64,000 nt of DNA from Arcicella sp034519515 (GTDB lineage: Bacteria; Bacteroidota; Bacteroidia; Cytophagales; Spirosomataceae), in assembly GCA_034519515.1 (NCBI GenBank), contig JAXHOK010000006.1:310001-374000 (forward strand). The letters run 5' to 3'. Position numbers and translations under genes: made by a program. A model generated the notes under the pieces. The model was not told where the DNA came from. It was given only the letters and a program-made list of their open reading frames with translations, and ran no database searches. Below, piece by piece: positions 1 to 8,339 of the stretch (position 1 is the first letter of the stretch; every line of letters begins with the position of its first letter).

Positions 1-13
1 AAAGATTGCCGTG

Positions 14-970
14 CTACGTTATAAGCCCCCTCGGTATCTCACCATTCTGAAAAGCCACAATATTCTCCACCATTCCTTTCAATAATTCCTTGCGGGCATT
101 CACGCCTGCCCATGCTACGTGGGGCGTGATGATGGTGTTGCTGGCAGTGAGTAATGGGTTGTCTTTGGTGGGTGGTTCAACCGAAAGAACATCCAAACCA
201 GCCCCCGCAATTTTATGATTATTGAGAGTATCTGCCAAATCATATTCATTGATTAATCCGCCCCGAGAGGTATTTATTAAAATGGCAGAAGATTTCATTA
301 GTGATAAGTTTTCTTGATTGATAAATCCTTGATTTTCAGTCGTTAATGGACAATGGAGCGTTACAAAATCGCTTTCCTGCAAAAGTTTTTCTTCAGAACA
401 AATCTCTACATTTTCCATTCCGCCCGTGGTTGGATTGCGTTTAGTGGCTAAGATTTTCATCCCAAAACCTAAACCAATATTTGCCACTTTTTTACCAATA
501 TCGCCCAAGCCAATAATGCCCAAAGTCTTGCCTTCCAATTCGGTCAAGGGTGTATAATAAAAACTGAAATCGGGCGAAGAAGTCCACGTTTGGTTGATGT
601 TTTGGGCGTGTTCTGCCACTCGGTTCGTAAAACTTAACATCAACGAAAATACCAATTGAGCGACTGATGCAGAGCTATATCCACGAACATTCGTTACGAT
701 AATTCCCTGATTTTTAGCCGCTTCCACATCTACAATATTATAACCTGTTGCGGCTACACCAATGTATTTCAGATTGGGTAACTGGCTGATGGTGTGGGCA
801 TCCAAAGGGCATTTGTTAGTCAAAACGATGTTGGCATCTTGGCAACGTTTCACGACTTCGTCTTCGGCAGTACGGTCGTATAAGGTTACTTCGCCGAGCG
901 TATCGAAAATTGATAAATCTAAATCATTTAGGGAATTGAGCGAATGAGCATCAAGGAAGGTTATTTTCAT
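14..970 (-). CDS. D-2-hydroxyacid dehydrogenase (glycerate/hydroxypyruvate reductase type)
   Basis: A 318-aa protein of normal length for the NAD-dependent D-isomer 2-hydroxyacid dehydrogenases, which interconvert 2-keto acids and D-2-hydroxyacids in the cytosol. Visible features are the Rossmann motif GLGDIGKKVANIG near residue 155, the catalytic Arg in NTSRGGLIN, the Glu in DVLSVEPP and the catalytic His in TPHVAWAG. The order R-E-H fits the family. The ATG at 970 begins MKITFLDAHS with no better upstream start. The substrate cannot be told from sequence; hydroxypyruvate or glyoxylate is the usual assignment for this subgroup. It is transcribed away from lutABC and seems to stand alone. Confidence 0.9.
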   Translation of the reverse strand: MKITFLDAHSLNSLNDLDLSIFDTLGEVTLYDRTAEDEVVKRCQDANIVLTNKCPLDAHTISQLPNLKYIGVAATGYNIVDVEAAKNQGIIVTNVRGYSSASVAQLVFSLMLSFTNRVAEHAQNINQTWTSSPDFSFYYTPLTELEGKTLGIIGLGDIGKKVANIGLGFGMKILATKRNPTTGGMENVEICSEEKLLQESDFVTLHCPLTTENQGFINQENLSLMKSSAILINTSRGGLINEYDLADTLNNHKIAGAGLDVLSVEPPTKDNPLLTASNTIITPHVAWAGVNARKELLKGMVENIVAFQNGEIPRGLIT

Positions 971-1120
971 GTTTGGAGTTTGGTATATTGTTTCGGGAAG
1001 TTCCCTTATTTGGGTGGCTTCACCGACGGTTTCGGCAAATTAGCAAGCGTGAATTTTATTAGATTTAAACATTGTTAGCTGACAATCAGATATTTAGTCA
1101 ATAATTAGTATTTGTTTTAA

Positions 1121-1284
1121 GAAGCCGTTTTAAAATATATTCTGAATAAAGTCTGATTGTATTTTTTGAGTAGCGGAATCATATTTTTTTAAGGAATATA
1201 CAGCGTATCTTGTGTAAAAAATATGGTTTCGATAGTCAGAATAAGACAATCAGAATTTGTCGTAAGATATTTTAAAACGACTTC
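1121..1284. repeat. Element A, copy 1 (164-bp inverted-repeat element)
   Basis: The 164-bp element starts GAAGCCGTTTTAAAATAT and ends with the inverted complement, here with one mismatch (CGACTTC). The whole element is an imperfect palindrome centred near ATACAGCGTATC. It is flanked by direct TAA triplets, read as a 3-bp target-site duplication. Copies of the same length lie at 7204 and 53182. It has no coding capacity, so it looks like a MITE moved by a transposase encoded elsewhere. Within the 613-bp gap 971-1583, this element and the array before lutA are the only structures seen. Confidence 0.85.
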
Positions 1285-1444
1285 TAAAAGCAATTTCAAC
1301 AATATTTTCTATTTCAGAGAATTTGAAGTAAATAAAAGGCTCAAAAACCTCCTAATCCATGTATTAGTTTGATAGATAATAAACATGAAAGTACAGTATA
1401 GTAGAAGGTATTTTCTCTTGTAATTTTACTCATCGGTAGAAATA

Positions 1445-1575
1445 GTGAACGGTAAAGGGTGAACAGTTCACGAGATTATGAGAGAATTTTTTAGATAAAA
1501 ATTATACCTCCGCTAAATTTTTCATTCGTAATGATTTTACCATAAATTGTTCAACCTTTAACGTTTACCCTCACC
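1445..1575. repeat. Degenerate 7-nt array pair upstream of lutA
   Basis: GTGAACGGTAAAGGGTGAAC (1445-1464) is followed about 85 bp later by its degenerate inverted complement of TTTAACG/TTTACCC-type units (1549-1575), which ends 8 bp before the lutA start. It is the same GGTRAAM-type array seen at 21.9, 40.5, 46.4 and 59.8 kb. It could fold as a long imperfect hairpin in the lutA leader. Confidence 0.6.
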
Positions 1576-1583
1576 ATGAAGAC

Positions 1584-2348
1584 ATGAAAGTTGCCCTTTT
1601 TATTCCTTGTTATATTGACCAATTTTATCCACAAGTTGGCATTGCTACGCTTCAATTATTAGAAAAATTGGGTTGCGAAGTGGTCTTTCCGCTCAATCAA
1701 ACTTGCTGTGGACAACCAATGGCAAATTCGGGTTTTGAGCATCTGAACAAGGATTGTGACAATAATTTTGCGGATAATTTTAGCGGTTTTGATTACATCG
1801 TTTCCCCTTCGGGCAGTTGTACGTTGCACATCAAAGAACATTTGCACGGCACAGATGAAAATGCCTCCGCTCACATTCGCAAACACATTTACGAACTCAC
1901 AGAATTTTTGACGGATATTTTGAAAGTAGAGAACCTTACGGCAAAATTTCCGCATCGAGTGGGCTTGCATCAAAGTTGTCATGGGCAAAGGGGTTTGAAA
2001 TTAGCTCAAATGTCTGAGTTAGTGGCAAAACCTTTTTCTAAAACAGAACGCTTATTGAGTATGGTAAATGGTCTTTCACTCGTGAAATTAGACCGAAAAG
2101 ATGAATGTTGTGGTTTTGGCGGAACATTTTGTGTTACGGAAGAAGCCATTTCAGTAAAAATGGGTAAAGACAGAATTGCTGACCACGGTCGCCACGAAGC
2201 CGAATATATTACGGGTTCGGATGTTTCGTGTTTGATGCACATAGAAGGAATTTTGAAACGACAAGGGTCGGAGGTTAAAGTTAAACACATTGCGGAGATA
2301 TTGAATAGCCCCCTAATCCCCGAAGGGGGAACTTCAAAAGCGAAATAA
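1584..2348 (+). CDS. lutA: L-lactate oxidation complex subunit LutA (CCG-domain Fe-S protein)
   Basis: A 254-aa protein of the LutA/YkgE family, one of three subunits of the iron-sulfur L-lactate dehydrogenase (LutABC) that converts lactate to pyruvate. It carries two cysteine-rich CCG domains: QTCCGQPMANSG near residue 45 and DECCGFGGTFCV near residue 175, with further Cys residues (SGSCTLHI, HQSCHGQRG) that complete the cluster ligands. It is first in a lutA-lutB-lutC run on the same strand. The last dozen residues (NSPLIPEGGTSKAK) are encoded by a GC-rich intergenic-type repeat at 2306-2332, so the natural C-terminus has probably been altered by that repeat. Confidence 0.92.
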   Translation: MKVALFIPCYIDQFYPQVGIATLQLLEKLGCEVVFPLNQTCCGQPMANSGFEHLNKDCDNNFADNFSGFDYIVSPSGSCTLHIKEHLHGTDENASAHIRKHIYELTEFLTDILKVENLTAKFPHRVGLHQSCHGQRGLKLAQMSELVAKPFSKTERLLSMVNGLSLVKLDRKDECCGFGGTFCVTEEAISVKMGKDRIADHGRHEAEYITGSDVSCLMHIEGILKRQGSEVKVKHIAEILNSPLIPEGGTSKAK

Positions 2349-2388
2349 AGCGTAAAATGAACTCCCCCTTCGGGGGTTGGGGGGGCTA
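2306..2388. repeat. GC-rich hairpin pair between lutA and lutB
   Basis: Two G/C-rich palindromic blocks, 2306-2332 (with CCCCGAAGGGGG) and 2359-2388 (with CCCCCTTCGGGGG), are inverted relative to each other and start and end in TAGCCCCC / GGGGGGGCTA. The first lies inside the 3' end of lutA. A shorter related C-run/G-run block occurs at 63096-63124. Confidence 0.65.
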
Positions 2389-2393
2389 CTATT

Positions 2394-3773
2394 ATGAAAA
2401 CATTTATAAATCACGCCACGGCATCAACCGAATTTAACAAAGACGAAGCCCACGTTGATTGGCACGACGAAACCCTTTGGTTTGTGCGTTCAAAGCGTGA
2501 CAAAGCCGTTTTTCAAATCCCAGAATGGGAGCAATTGCGAGAAGCAGGTTCGCAAATAAAAAACCATGTCCTTTCAAATATGCACGATTATCTGACGGAA
2601 TTTGAGCAGAGGGCTACTGAAAATGGCATCAAAATTCACTGGGCAGTAGATGCAAAAGAACATAACGAAATTGTTTATTCTATTCTGAAAAACGAAAATA
2701 TTAATCGCATGGTGAAATCCAAATCCATGCTGACGGAGGAATGTCATTTGAATGAATTTTTGAAGAAAAAAGGCGTTGAAGTGATTGATTCTGACCTCGG
2801 CGAGCGGATTGTTCAGATGCGTGGAGAAGCCCCATCACACATTGTTTTGCCTGCTATTCACCTCAAAAAATCTGACGTTGGCGAAACTTTCCACAAACAT
2901 CTTGGCACTGAAAAAGGAGCAACCGACCCTCAATATTTAACCGAAGCCGCTCGTCAGCATTTGAGAGATACTTTTTTAACTCGCAAAGTTGCCTTGACGG
3001 GTGTGAATTTTGCGATTGCCGAAACGGGAGGTTTTGTAGTTTGTACCAACGAAGGCAATGCCGACATGGGCGTACATTTGGCGGATGTTCACATTGCTTC
3101 GATGGGTTTTGAAAAGATAATTCCACGAGCTGAATACTTGGGCGTTTTTCTGAGATTATTAGCCAGAAGTGCCACAGGACAGCCCATTACAACTTTTTCA
3201 AGTCATTTTCATAAACCACGGGATGGGCAAACGATGCACATTATCATTGTGGATAATGGACGGACGACTCAATTAGGAAGACCTGATTTTCGGAATTCTT
3301 TGAAATGTATTCGTTGTGCGGCTTGTCTGAATACTTGCCCTGTGTATCGTCGTTCGGGTGGGCATAGTTATCACACCGCCATTGCTGGACCAATTGGGTC
3401 AATTTTAGCCCCTAATTTAAACATGGCTGAAAATGCCGATTTGCCTTTTGCTTCAACGCTTTGCGGGTCGTGTTCAAACGTTTGTCCCGTCAAGATTGAT
3501 ATTCACGAACAACTCTATAAATGGCGGCAAGTTTTGGTGCAAGAAGGACACGTTTCGAGTGTTAAATCTTTGGGAATCAAATCAATGGCAACTGTTTTGA
3601 GTTCCCCAAGTTTTTACAGAACGGCTGGAAAATTGGGTAGATTTTTGATGAAAAACACGCCATTCATAACCAATAATAATCTGAACGCTTGGTATCAACA
3701 AAGAGATATGCCCGAAGTGCCGAAAGAAAGTTTTAGGGAATGGTATTTATCGAACCGTAGAGACGTTTTATAA
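2394..3773 (+). CDS. lutB: L-lactate oxidation complex subunit LutB (ferredoxin-type Fe-S protein)
   Basis: A 459-aa protein, the usual size for LutB/YkgF. The N-terminal two thirds is the LUD domain (compare LutC), with GEAPSHIVLPAIHL and AETGGFVVCTNEGNADM. It is followed by two 4Fe-4S motifs near residues 305-365: CIRCAACLNTCPVY and CGSCSNVCPVKID. It is thought to pass electrons from lactate oxidation to the quinone pool or another acceptor. It lies 45 bp after lutA. The stop codon is inside the palindrome AGACGTTTTATAAAACGTCT at 3761-3780, so that repeat encodes the last residues (RDVL). Confidence 0.93.
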   Translation: MKTFINHATASTEFNKDEAHVDWHDETLWFVRSKRDKAVFQIPEWEQLREAGSQIKNHVLSNMHDYLTEFEQRATENGIKIHWAVDAKEHNEIVYSILKNENINRMVKSKSMLTEECHLNEFLKKKGVEVIDSDLGERIVQMRGEAPSHIVLPAIHLKKSDVGETFHKHLGTEKGATDPQYLTEAARQHLRDTFLTRKVALTGVNFAIAETGGFVVCTNEGNADMGVHLADVHIASMGFEKIIPRAEYLGVFLRLLARSATGQPITTFSSHFHKPRDGQTMHIIIVDNGRTTQLGRPDFRNSLKCIRCAACLNTCPVYRRSGGHSYHTAIAGPIGSILAPNLNMAENADLPFASTLCGSCSNVCPVKIDIHEQLYKWRQVLVQEGHVSSVKSLGIKSMATVLSSPSFYRTAGKLGRFLMKNTPFITNNNLNAWYQQRDMPEVPKESFREWYLSNRRDVL

Positions 3774-3852
3774 AACGTCTTTTTGGGTTTGTGAAACGCC
3801 ATATCAAATTCATGAAAAATATATTATGCGAAAGACGTTTTATAAAACGTCT
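3761..3852. repeat. Twin palindromes AGACGTTTTATAAAACGTCT
   Basis: The same perfect 20-bp palindrome occurs at 3761-3780 and 3833-3852, bracketing the lutB-lutC gap. The first supplies the lutB stop codon and is followed by TTTTTGGG, so it may act as a weak terminator or processing site within the operon. Being short and perfect, it could also be a dispersed intergenic palindrome or a regulator site. Confidence 0.7.
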
Positions 3853-3866
3853 CTACCAAACAACCA

Positions 3867-4451
3867 ATGTCAAGTCGAGAGAAAATATTATTCCAAATAA
3901 AGCAAAATCAGCCTGATTATCAAGAGCTTAATGTTCAATTTAAGTTTGAATCAGTATTTGAAAATCTATACGAAAAGTTTGCAGAAACGCTTAGTTTTGT
4001 AGGTGGAAAAGCCATTAAAGTTGCTGACTATGAGGCAATCAAAGTTGATGTTCGGGAGCATCATCAAGGCATTTCAAACATCGCCACCACCATTCCAGAC
4101 CTTTCAGAATTGGCGGATTTTAGCCTAAATATCCCCGACCCTCACGATTTAGAAATGCTCAATTTAATCATCATTGAAGGAGATTTTGCAGTAGCTGAAA
4201 ATGCCGCCATTTGGGTTTCTGAAAAACAGCTTCCGCATAGAGTTTTGCCGATGATTACGCAATATTTAGCCATCGTAATTCATGAAAAAGACCTCCTCAC
4301 GAATATGCACCGTGCCTACGAGCGTGTGCAGGTAAACGAAACGGGTTTCGGCACATTCATTTCTGGACCTTCTAAAACGGCAGATATTGAGCAAAGTTTA
4401 GTGATTGGAGCCCACGGGGCGAGGGGATTAGTGGTTTACGTGTTGGAGTAA
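3867..4451 (+). CDS. lutC: L-lactate oxidation complex subunit LutC (LUD domain)
   Basis: A 194-aa protein of the LutC/YkgG family, consisting of one LUD domain, third in the lutABC order. Family-type segments include EGDFAVAENAAIWV, the central LPMITQYLAIVIHEKDL and the C-terminal FISGPSKTADIEQSLVIGAHGARGLVVYVL, which is the most conserved part of LUD proteins. The ATG at 3867 starts MSSREKILFQIK, typical for the family, 14 bp after the second AGACGTTTTATAAAACGTCT palindrome. Its role is as the third subunit of the cytosolic lactate-oxidising complex. Confidence 0.9.
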   Translation: MSSREKILFQIKQNQPDYQELNVQFKFESVFENLYEKFAETLSFVGGKAIKVADYEAIKVDVREHHQGISNIATTIPDLSELADFSLNIPDPHDLEMLNLIIIEGDFAVAENAAIWVSEKQLPHRVLPMITQYLAIVIHEKDLLTNMHRAYERVQVNETGFGTFISGPSKTADIEQSLVIGAHGARGLVVYVLE

Positions 4452-4503
4452 TCAATCCTCAATTCCTCTAAAATTTGTATCTTTGTGCTACATAATTCTT
4501 CAA

Positions 4504-6027
4504 ATGATGATTCAAAGATATCCCGTTGGCATTCAAGATTTTTCAGAAATTCGCACAGGCGGTTATGTCTATGTGGACAAAACGCCTTTTATCGAAGCCT
4601 TAATCAATCAAGGTAAATTCTATTTTCTATCTCGCCCCCGTCGTTTTGGTAAATCGCTCTTTGTCAGTGCTTTACATTATCTTTTTCAAGGAAGAAAGGA
4701 GCTTTTTGAAGGTCTTTTTATTGAAGATAAATGGGATTGGTCTGTTACAAATCCTGTTATAAAAATTTCTTTTAGTAATATTGGACATAAGACAATGGGG
4801 CTTGAAAAAGCTATACATGGAAGTCTTGATAAAACGGCAAAACAGTGTAATATCGATTTGACTCGTAGTGAAATAGACCAAAAATTCAAAGAATTAATCG
4901 AAACGCTTGATGCTCAATATGGCAAAGTTGTTATTTTAATTGATGAATATGACAAACCCATTATTGATTACTTAGGAACAGACACATCGAAAGCAATTGA
5001 AAACAGAGATGTTTTGAAAGGTTTTTATTCTATCCTCAAAGATGCTGACCCACATTTGAAATTGGTTTTTATCACGGGAGTATCGAAGTTCTCAAAGGTT
5101 AGTATTTTTTCAGATTTGAATAATTTATCTGACCTAACGATTGACCCAAATTTTCAAGGTTGTTGTGGTATTACACAAACGGAATTAGACACGTATTTTG
5201 CCAAAGAATTAGCCTTACTTGATACTGAAAAGGTTAAAAAATGGTATAATGGTTATCATTGGGGCGAAGGGGTTAGTGTCTATAATCCATTCTCATTACT
5301 TAATTTTTTCACGAAAAAGGTTTTTCAAAATTATTGGTTTGAAACAGGTACGCCTACGTTTTTGATAAACCTAAACATGGAATATCAACGGTATGATTTT
5401 GAGAACATCAGAATTCCTTCCGCTCAATTGAGTGTCTATGATATTGAAAAATTACAGATAATTCCACTGATGTTTCAGACGGGATATTTGACCATAAAAA
5501 ATTACAATGAAGAAGACGATTTATATGAATTGAGTTACCCGAATGAAGAAGTTAGACGTTCATACATAAGTTTGTTAGCAGATGCCTACACACACAGTAC
5601 CAACGAGCCTATTCAAGTAATGGCTACCGAAATTCGTAATGCTCTCCGAATAGCAGATATAAAAAAAGTAGAAAGCATTTTGAATAGCGTTTTCAAGAGT
5701 CTTCCTTATGAGGTTTGGCAAAAGGAAAACGAACATTTTTATCACGCTATTATTCACCTAACATTCAGATTATTAGGTATTTACGTAGAGAGTCAAGTCC
5801 AAACTTCTGATGGACGAATTGATGCTTTGGTGAAAGTGAATGAATATGTGTATGCTTTTGAGTTTAAATTGGATGGCTCTGCATCGAAGGCATTGCAGCA
5901 AATTAAAGACAAAAAATACTTGCAACCTTACCAAAATCAAGGAAAAATTTGTATTGGAATTGGTTTGAATTTTTCCACAAAATTGAAGAAAGTGAAAGAG
6001 ATTTTGTGGGAGGAAATTGAGGGTTAA
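4504..6027 (+). CDS. AAA-ATPase-like / PD-(D/E)XK nuclease-like protein
   Basis: Belongs to the large Bacteroidota family with an N-terminal AAA-ATPase-like domain and a C-terminal PD-(D/E)XK-type domain (formerly DUF1703). The start MIQRYPVGIQDFSEIRTGGY is the family signature. A P-loop-like LSRPRRFGKSLFVSAL is near residue 45 and a Walker B-like VVILIDEYDKPIID near residue 145. At the end, DGRIDALVKVNEYVYAFEFK gives the D...E-x-K nuclease pattern. I start it at ATG 4504 (4507 is equally possible) because a TATCTTTG -7 box at 4478-4485 places transcription start after the upstream TTG. The cellular role is unknown; these genes are often multicopy and vary between strains. Confidence 0.85.
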   Translation: MMIQRYPVGIQDFSEIRTGGYVYVDKTPFIEALINQGKFYFLSRPRRFGKSLFVSALHYLFQGRKELFEGLFIEDKWDWSVTNPVIKISFSNIGHKTMGLEKAIHGSLDKTAKQCNIDLTRSEIDQKFKELIETLDAQYGKVVILIDEYDKPIIDYLGTDTSKAIENRDVLKGFYSILKDADPHLKLVFITGVSKFSKVSIFSDLNNLSDLTIDPNFQGCCGITQTELDTYFAKELALLDTEKVKKWYNGYHWGEGVSVYNPFSLLNFFTKKVFQNYWFETGTPTFLINLNMEYQRYDFENIRIPSAQLSVYDIEKLQIIPLMFQTGYLTIKNYNEEDDLYELSYPNEEVRRSYISLLADAYTHSTNEPIQVMATEIRNALRIADIKKVESILNSVFKSLPYEVWQKENEHFYHAIIHLTFRLLGIYVESQVQTSDGRIDALVKVNEYVYAFEFKLDGSASKALQQIKDKKYLQPYQNQGKICIGIGLNFSTKLKKVKEILWEEIEG

Positions 6028-6104
6028 AGACAAATAAAATTTTAAAAGCCTTTATCTGAAAATGAAGGCTTTTGAGATTTATACTAATGGACAGTTCCGT
6101 CTTT

Positions 6105-6295
6105 AGGAACTGAAAAACAATAAGTAGACGTTTTTTAAATGCCTTTTTTGCACCACTCTACGTTGCGGAATGCCGCCCAGATTAAATCCTCATTTAGCGA
6201 TGCTAAACTGCGGCGACCGTCGCACGGTTTTATCGCCTTGATTGGCACAAAAAATAACATTTAAAAATTCATCCACTTATTATTTTCCCGTTCTT
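6105..6295. repeat. Element B, copy 1 (~192-bp inverted-repeat element)
   Basis: Begins AGGAACTGAAAAACAATAAG and ends with the imperfect inverted complement of AGGAACGGGAAAATAATAAG (here GTTCTT). The interior carries a conserved GC-richer core with the hairpin TTTAGCGATGCTAAA and GCGACCGTCGC. Further copies are at 20962 (same strand), 39151 and 42565 (opposite strand). The conserved core inside AT-rich ends suggests a MITE or a structured RNA unit. It has no coding capacity. Confidence 0.85.
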
Positions 6296-6425
6296 AAGGC
6301 GTATTTGAAAGCGTTTGCCCTCAAATTCATCAATGCTTATTTGTTCTTTCATTGTCATTTTTTTGCTCAAATATTAATCTGCAAGTTAGCATTTTTATTT
6401 GGGTTCTTCATGTCAAATTTTAAAC

Positions 6426-6476
6426 AAAAAAGCGTAAGCCCAAGAGACAAACCGCCCCCCAAAACTTACGCTTTTT
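6426..6476 (-). terminator. Hairpin terminator after the sorting-domain remnant
   Basis: AAAAAAGCGTAAG (6426-6438) pairs with CTTACGCTTTTT (6465-6476) around a C-rich loop, with A/T runs on both sides. It lies directly downstream, on the minus strand, of the T9SS tail remnant and so marks the original 3' end of that gene. Confidence 0.7.
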
Positions 6477-6496
6477 AATTCAAAACCACCAAATAC

Positions 6497-6609
6497 CTAC
6501 TGCTTTACAATCTTCCGAACAATACTTCTCACTCCTACATCAAATTTCAAGAAATAAACGCCTGTGTTGATATTGCTCAAATCCACTGTGCCTTCGTAAG
6601 AATGTAGGG
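6497..6609 (-). pseudogene. Orphan T9SS C-terminal sorting-domain tail
   Basis: The minus strand from about 6609 to the TAG at 6497 reads ...LHSYEGTVDLSNINTGVYFLKF... and ends VRKIVKQ. This matches the end of the neighbouring subtilase at 8340 (HEGTIDLQKFNTGVYFLKF...KIIKQ) and is a typical type A sorting-domain tail. No protein body precedes it: the LytTR gene stops at 6613. It is therefore the last ~37 codons of a deleted secreted protein, still followed by its terminator. A paralogue of the subtilases is the simplest source, because the 8340 subtilase also sits downstream of a LytTR gene. Confidence 0.75.
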
Positions 6610-6612
6610 TAA

Positions 6613-6960
6613 CTATTTCGATATTACAAAATTTCTCAGAAGATGCCTTTTCCTTCTCGAAACGACTGCTTTCAAGCCATTTGCCATCAGGATACTTTCA
6701 TCTTCGGGGTTGTAGGTTTTTACATAGTTGGGATTGATAATATATCCCCGATGAACTCGAAGGAATCCGTAATTTTCCAGATGGTTTTCGTAAAATTTGA
6801 TGGTATGCGAAACCAATTTTTCTTTGCCACCATCCATATAAATGGTTGAATAATTGGCATCGCCTTTTATCAAGACGATGTGATTGATGAATACTTTGGC
6901 GGAAGTTTTGTGATTGATGATTAATAGCGAAGCGTTGCCTTCTTGTCGGTAAGTTTTCAT
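6613..6960 (-). CDS. Stand-alone LytTR DNA-binding protein
   Basis: A 115-aa protein that is almost entirely a LytTR domain, without a receiver. Family features are INHIVLIKGDANYSTIYMDGG, FLRVHRGYIINPNYV and a basic tail. I start it at the ATG at 6960 (MKTYRQEG), which aligns with its paralogue at 11412 (MKTYQQKG); an upstream in-frame ATG at 7044 would add 28 residues with no counterpart there. The two paralogues are about 60% identical by eye. Its target is unknown. Downstream lies only the orphan sorting-domain tail, so a former partner seems lost. Confidence 0.85.
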   Translation of the reverse strand: MKTYRQEGNASLLIINHKTSAKVFINHIVLIKGDANYSTIYMDGGKEKLVSHTIKFYENHLENYGFLRVHRGYIINPNYVKTYNPEDESILMANGLKAVVSRRKRHLLRNFVISK

Positions 6961-7203
6961 GGAGGTAAATTTGTGTGTCAGTAATAATTGTTTGAATTTA
7001 ATGAACTGTTTTGATTTATGAACATTTCTTAAGTCGAAAACCATTTTACGGTATATTTAATGCTTTATTTGACAAAATTAGGATTGCGGGAAGTATCACA
7101 AAATATCTCTTGGGGAGTATTTTGAATCTATTGCCAAAATTATCATGAATTATATTTTCGGTAAATAATCTAAGTTGTAACCTACGGAATAATGATTGAA
7201 TTA

Positions 7204-7367
7204 GAAGCCGTTTTAAAATATATTCTGAATAAAGTCTGATGGTATTTTTTGAGTAGCGGAATCATATTTTTTTAAGGAATATACAGCGTATCTTGTGTAA
7301 AAAATATGGTTTCGATAGTCAGAATAAGACAATCAGAATTTGTCGTAAGATATTTTAAAACGGCTTC
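7204..7367. repeat. Element A, copy 2
   Basis: A 164-bp copy nearly identical to the one at 1121 and in the same orientation, with intact termini GAAGCCG...CGGCTTC and flanking direct TTA triplets. The different flanking triplet (TTA rather than TAA) supports a real 3-bp target duplication of the form TWA. It lies upstream of the stand-alone LytTR gene and downstream of the lipoprotein gene. Confidence 0.87.
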
Positions 7368-7400
7368 TTAGAGTATAGTGTATGTTTTGACACAAAAAAT

Positions 7401-7434
7401 AAAAAGCCCTCATCCCAAGATGAAGGCTTTTTTT
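7401..7434 (-). terminator. Rho-independent terminator of the lipoprotein gene
   Basis: AAAAAGCCCTCATC pairs with GATGAAGGCTTTTT around CCAA, directly after the TAG stop of the minus-strand gene at 7435. A T-run follows in the direction of transcription. Confidence 0.8.
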
Positions 7435-8223
7435 CTATTTACAATTATACTGATAACTGCTCACGGTGGTACTTTTATCACCATCCTCATCAATTGTTGA
7501 GGTTATCTTGGTTGGTTGCCCAGTGGTGCTGTATTCGTAGGTCATGTCGGCAGTGTAATAAACAAATCCATCATCACCGTAATATTTTTCTGCTACTATA
7601 TTATTTTTATTCAAATACAATGAACCGTCCAACAAGCCCGTCAATCCCATCGCTACTGCTTTGTAGGCTTCTGGAAATGCGTTTTTCTTGTCATCAAACT
7701 TGGTGCTTTCATAGTACAGATATTCCTTTTCGGCATCAAATTTTTGATAGACCTTCGTAATATTTTCTCCCGAATACTCAAATCGAGTTTTTAGGAGAAG
7801 TATTTGGTCATCGGTAATAATCTCACTTAGTTGATTATTAATGTATGTAAATGTATTGGTTTGATAAACTCCCCCATTAACGGTGGTTACGGCCTTGGTG
7901 GCTTGATTGTTGGCATTGTATGTAAAGGTTACAATAAACGTGAGCGTTTTCTTATCGGTCTTGTCGGTGATGGTAATTTTATCTACCTGATTTTGAGCAT
8001 TATAAGTAAAGCTATAAACCAAGTCCGATTCTCCCACCACATTATTCACTAAACGATTATTGGCATCGTAAGTGAATCTTTCAAGGATTGCACCTTTATC
8101 GTCGGTAATGGTTGAAAGATAGCAAACCTGTGGAACGGGAATATCCGTGTTTTTACTGCAAGATGACAATAAAAACACTAACAACACATTGACTATCAAA
8201 TACTTGTATATATTTTTTTTCAT
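7435..8223 (-). CDS. Lipoprotein with YD-like repeats
   Basis: A 262-aa protein with a lipoprotein signal (MKKNIYKYLIVNVLLVFLLSSCSKN, Cys near residue 22). The mature part has short repeated Y/F-T-Y motifs (FTYDANNRLVNN, FTYNAQNQVDKI, FTYNANNQATKA) and ends TVSSYQYNCK, which recalls the YD/RHS-like beta-sheet repeats of many small Bacteroidota lipoproteins. It probably sits in the outer membrane or periplasm. The function is unknown. It has its own terminator and is separated from the subtilase upstream of it by a hairpin at 8301-8335. Confidence 0.8.
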   Translation of the reverse strand: MKKNIYKYLIVNVLLVFLLSSCSKNTDIPVPQVCYLSTITDDKGAILERFTYDANNRLVNNVVGESDLVYSFTYNAQNQVDKITITDKTDKKTLTFIVTFTYNANNQATKAVTTVNGGVYQTNTFTYINNQLSEIITDDQILLLKTRFEYSGENITKVYQKFDAEKEYLYYESTKFDDKKNAFPEAYKAVAMGLTGLLDGSLYLNKNNIVAEKYYGDDGFVYYTADMTYEYSTTGQPTKITSTIDEDGDKSTTVSSYQYNCK

Positions 8224-8300
8224 TATTTTCTGTTTAAAATTGTGGACATTTTGTTCTGAACATATTATGATTTACGACTGGTAACCGAGTTATTGTCGAA

Positions 8301-8335
8301 TACGGAAATCGTCCTTTTGAAGGACGACTTCCGTA
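8301..8335 (-). terminator. Hairpin after the subtilase gene
   Basis: TACGGAAATCGTCC and GGACGACTTCCGTA pair around TTTTGAA, 4 bp beyond the stop of the minus-strand subtilase. There is no long T-run, so it may be a processing hairpin or weak terminator. Confidence 0.55.
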
Positions 8336-8339
8336 CAAA

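Noticed and set aside
4483..4506. TTG at 4483 as start of the AAA-ATPase/nuclease gene
   Set aside because: It overlaps the TATCTTTG -7 box, so it would lie upstream of the transcript start; ATG 4504/4507 gives the family's usual N-terminus.
6242..6478. Open frame of 78 codons on the plus strand
   Set aside because: It begins inside element B and ends in the terminator at 6426-6476; no ribosome-binding or coding signature.
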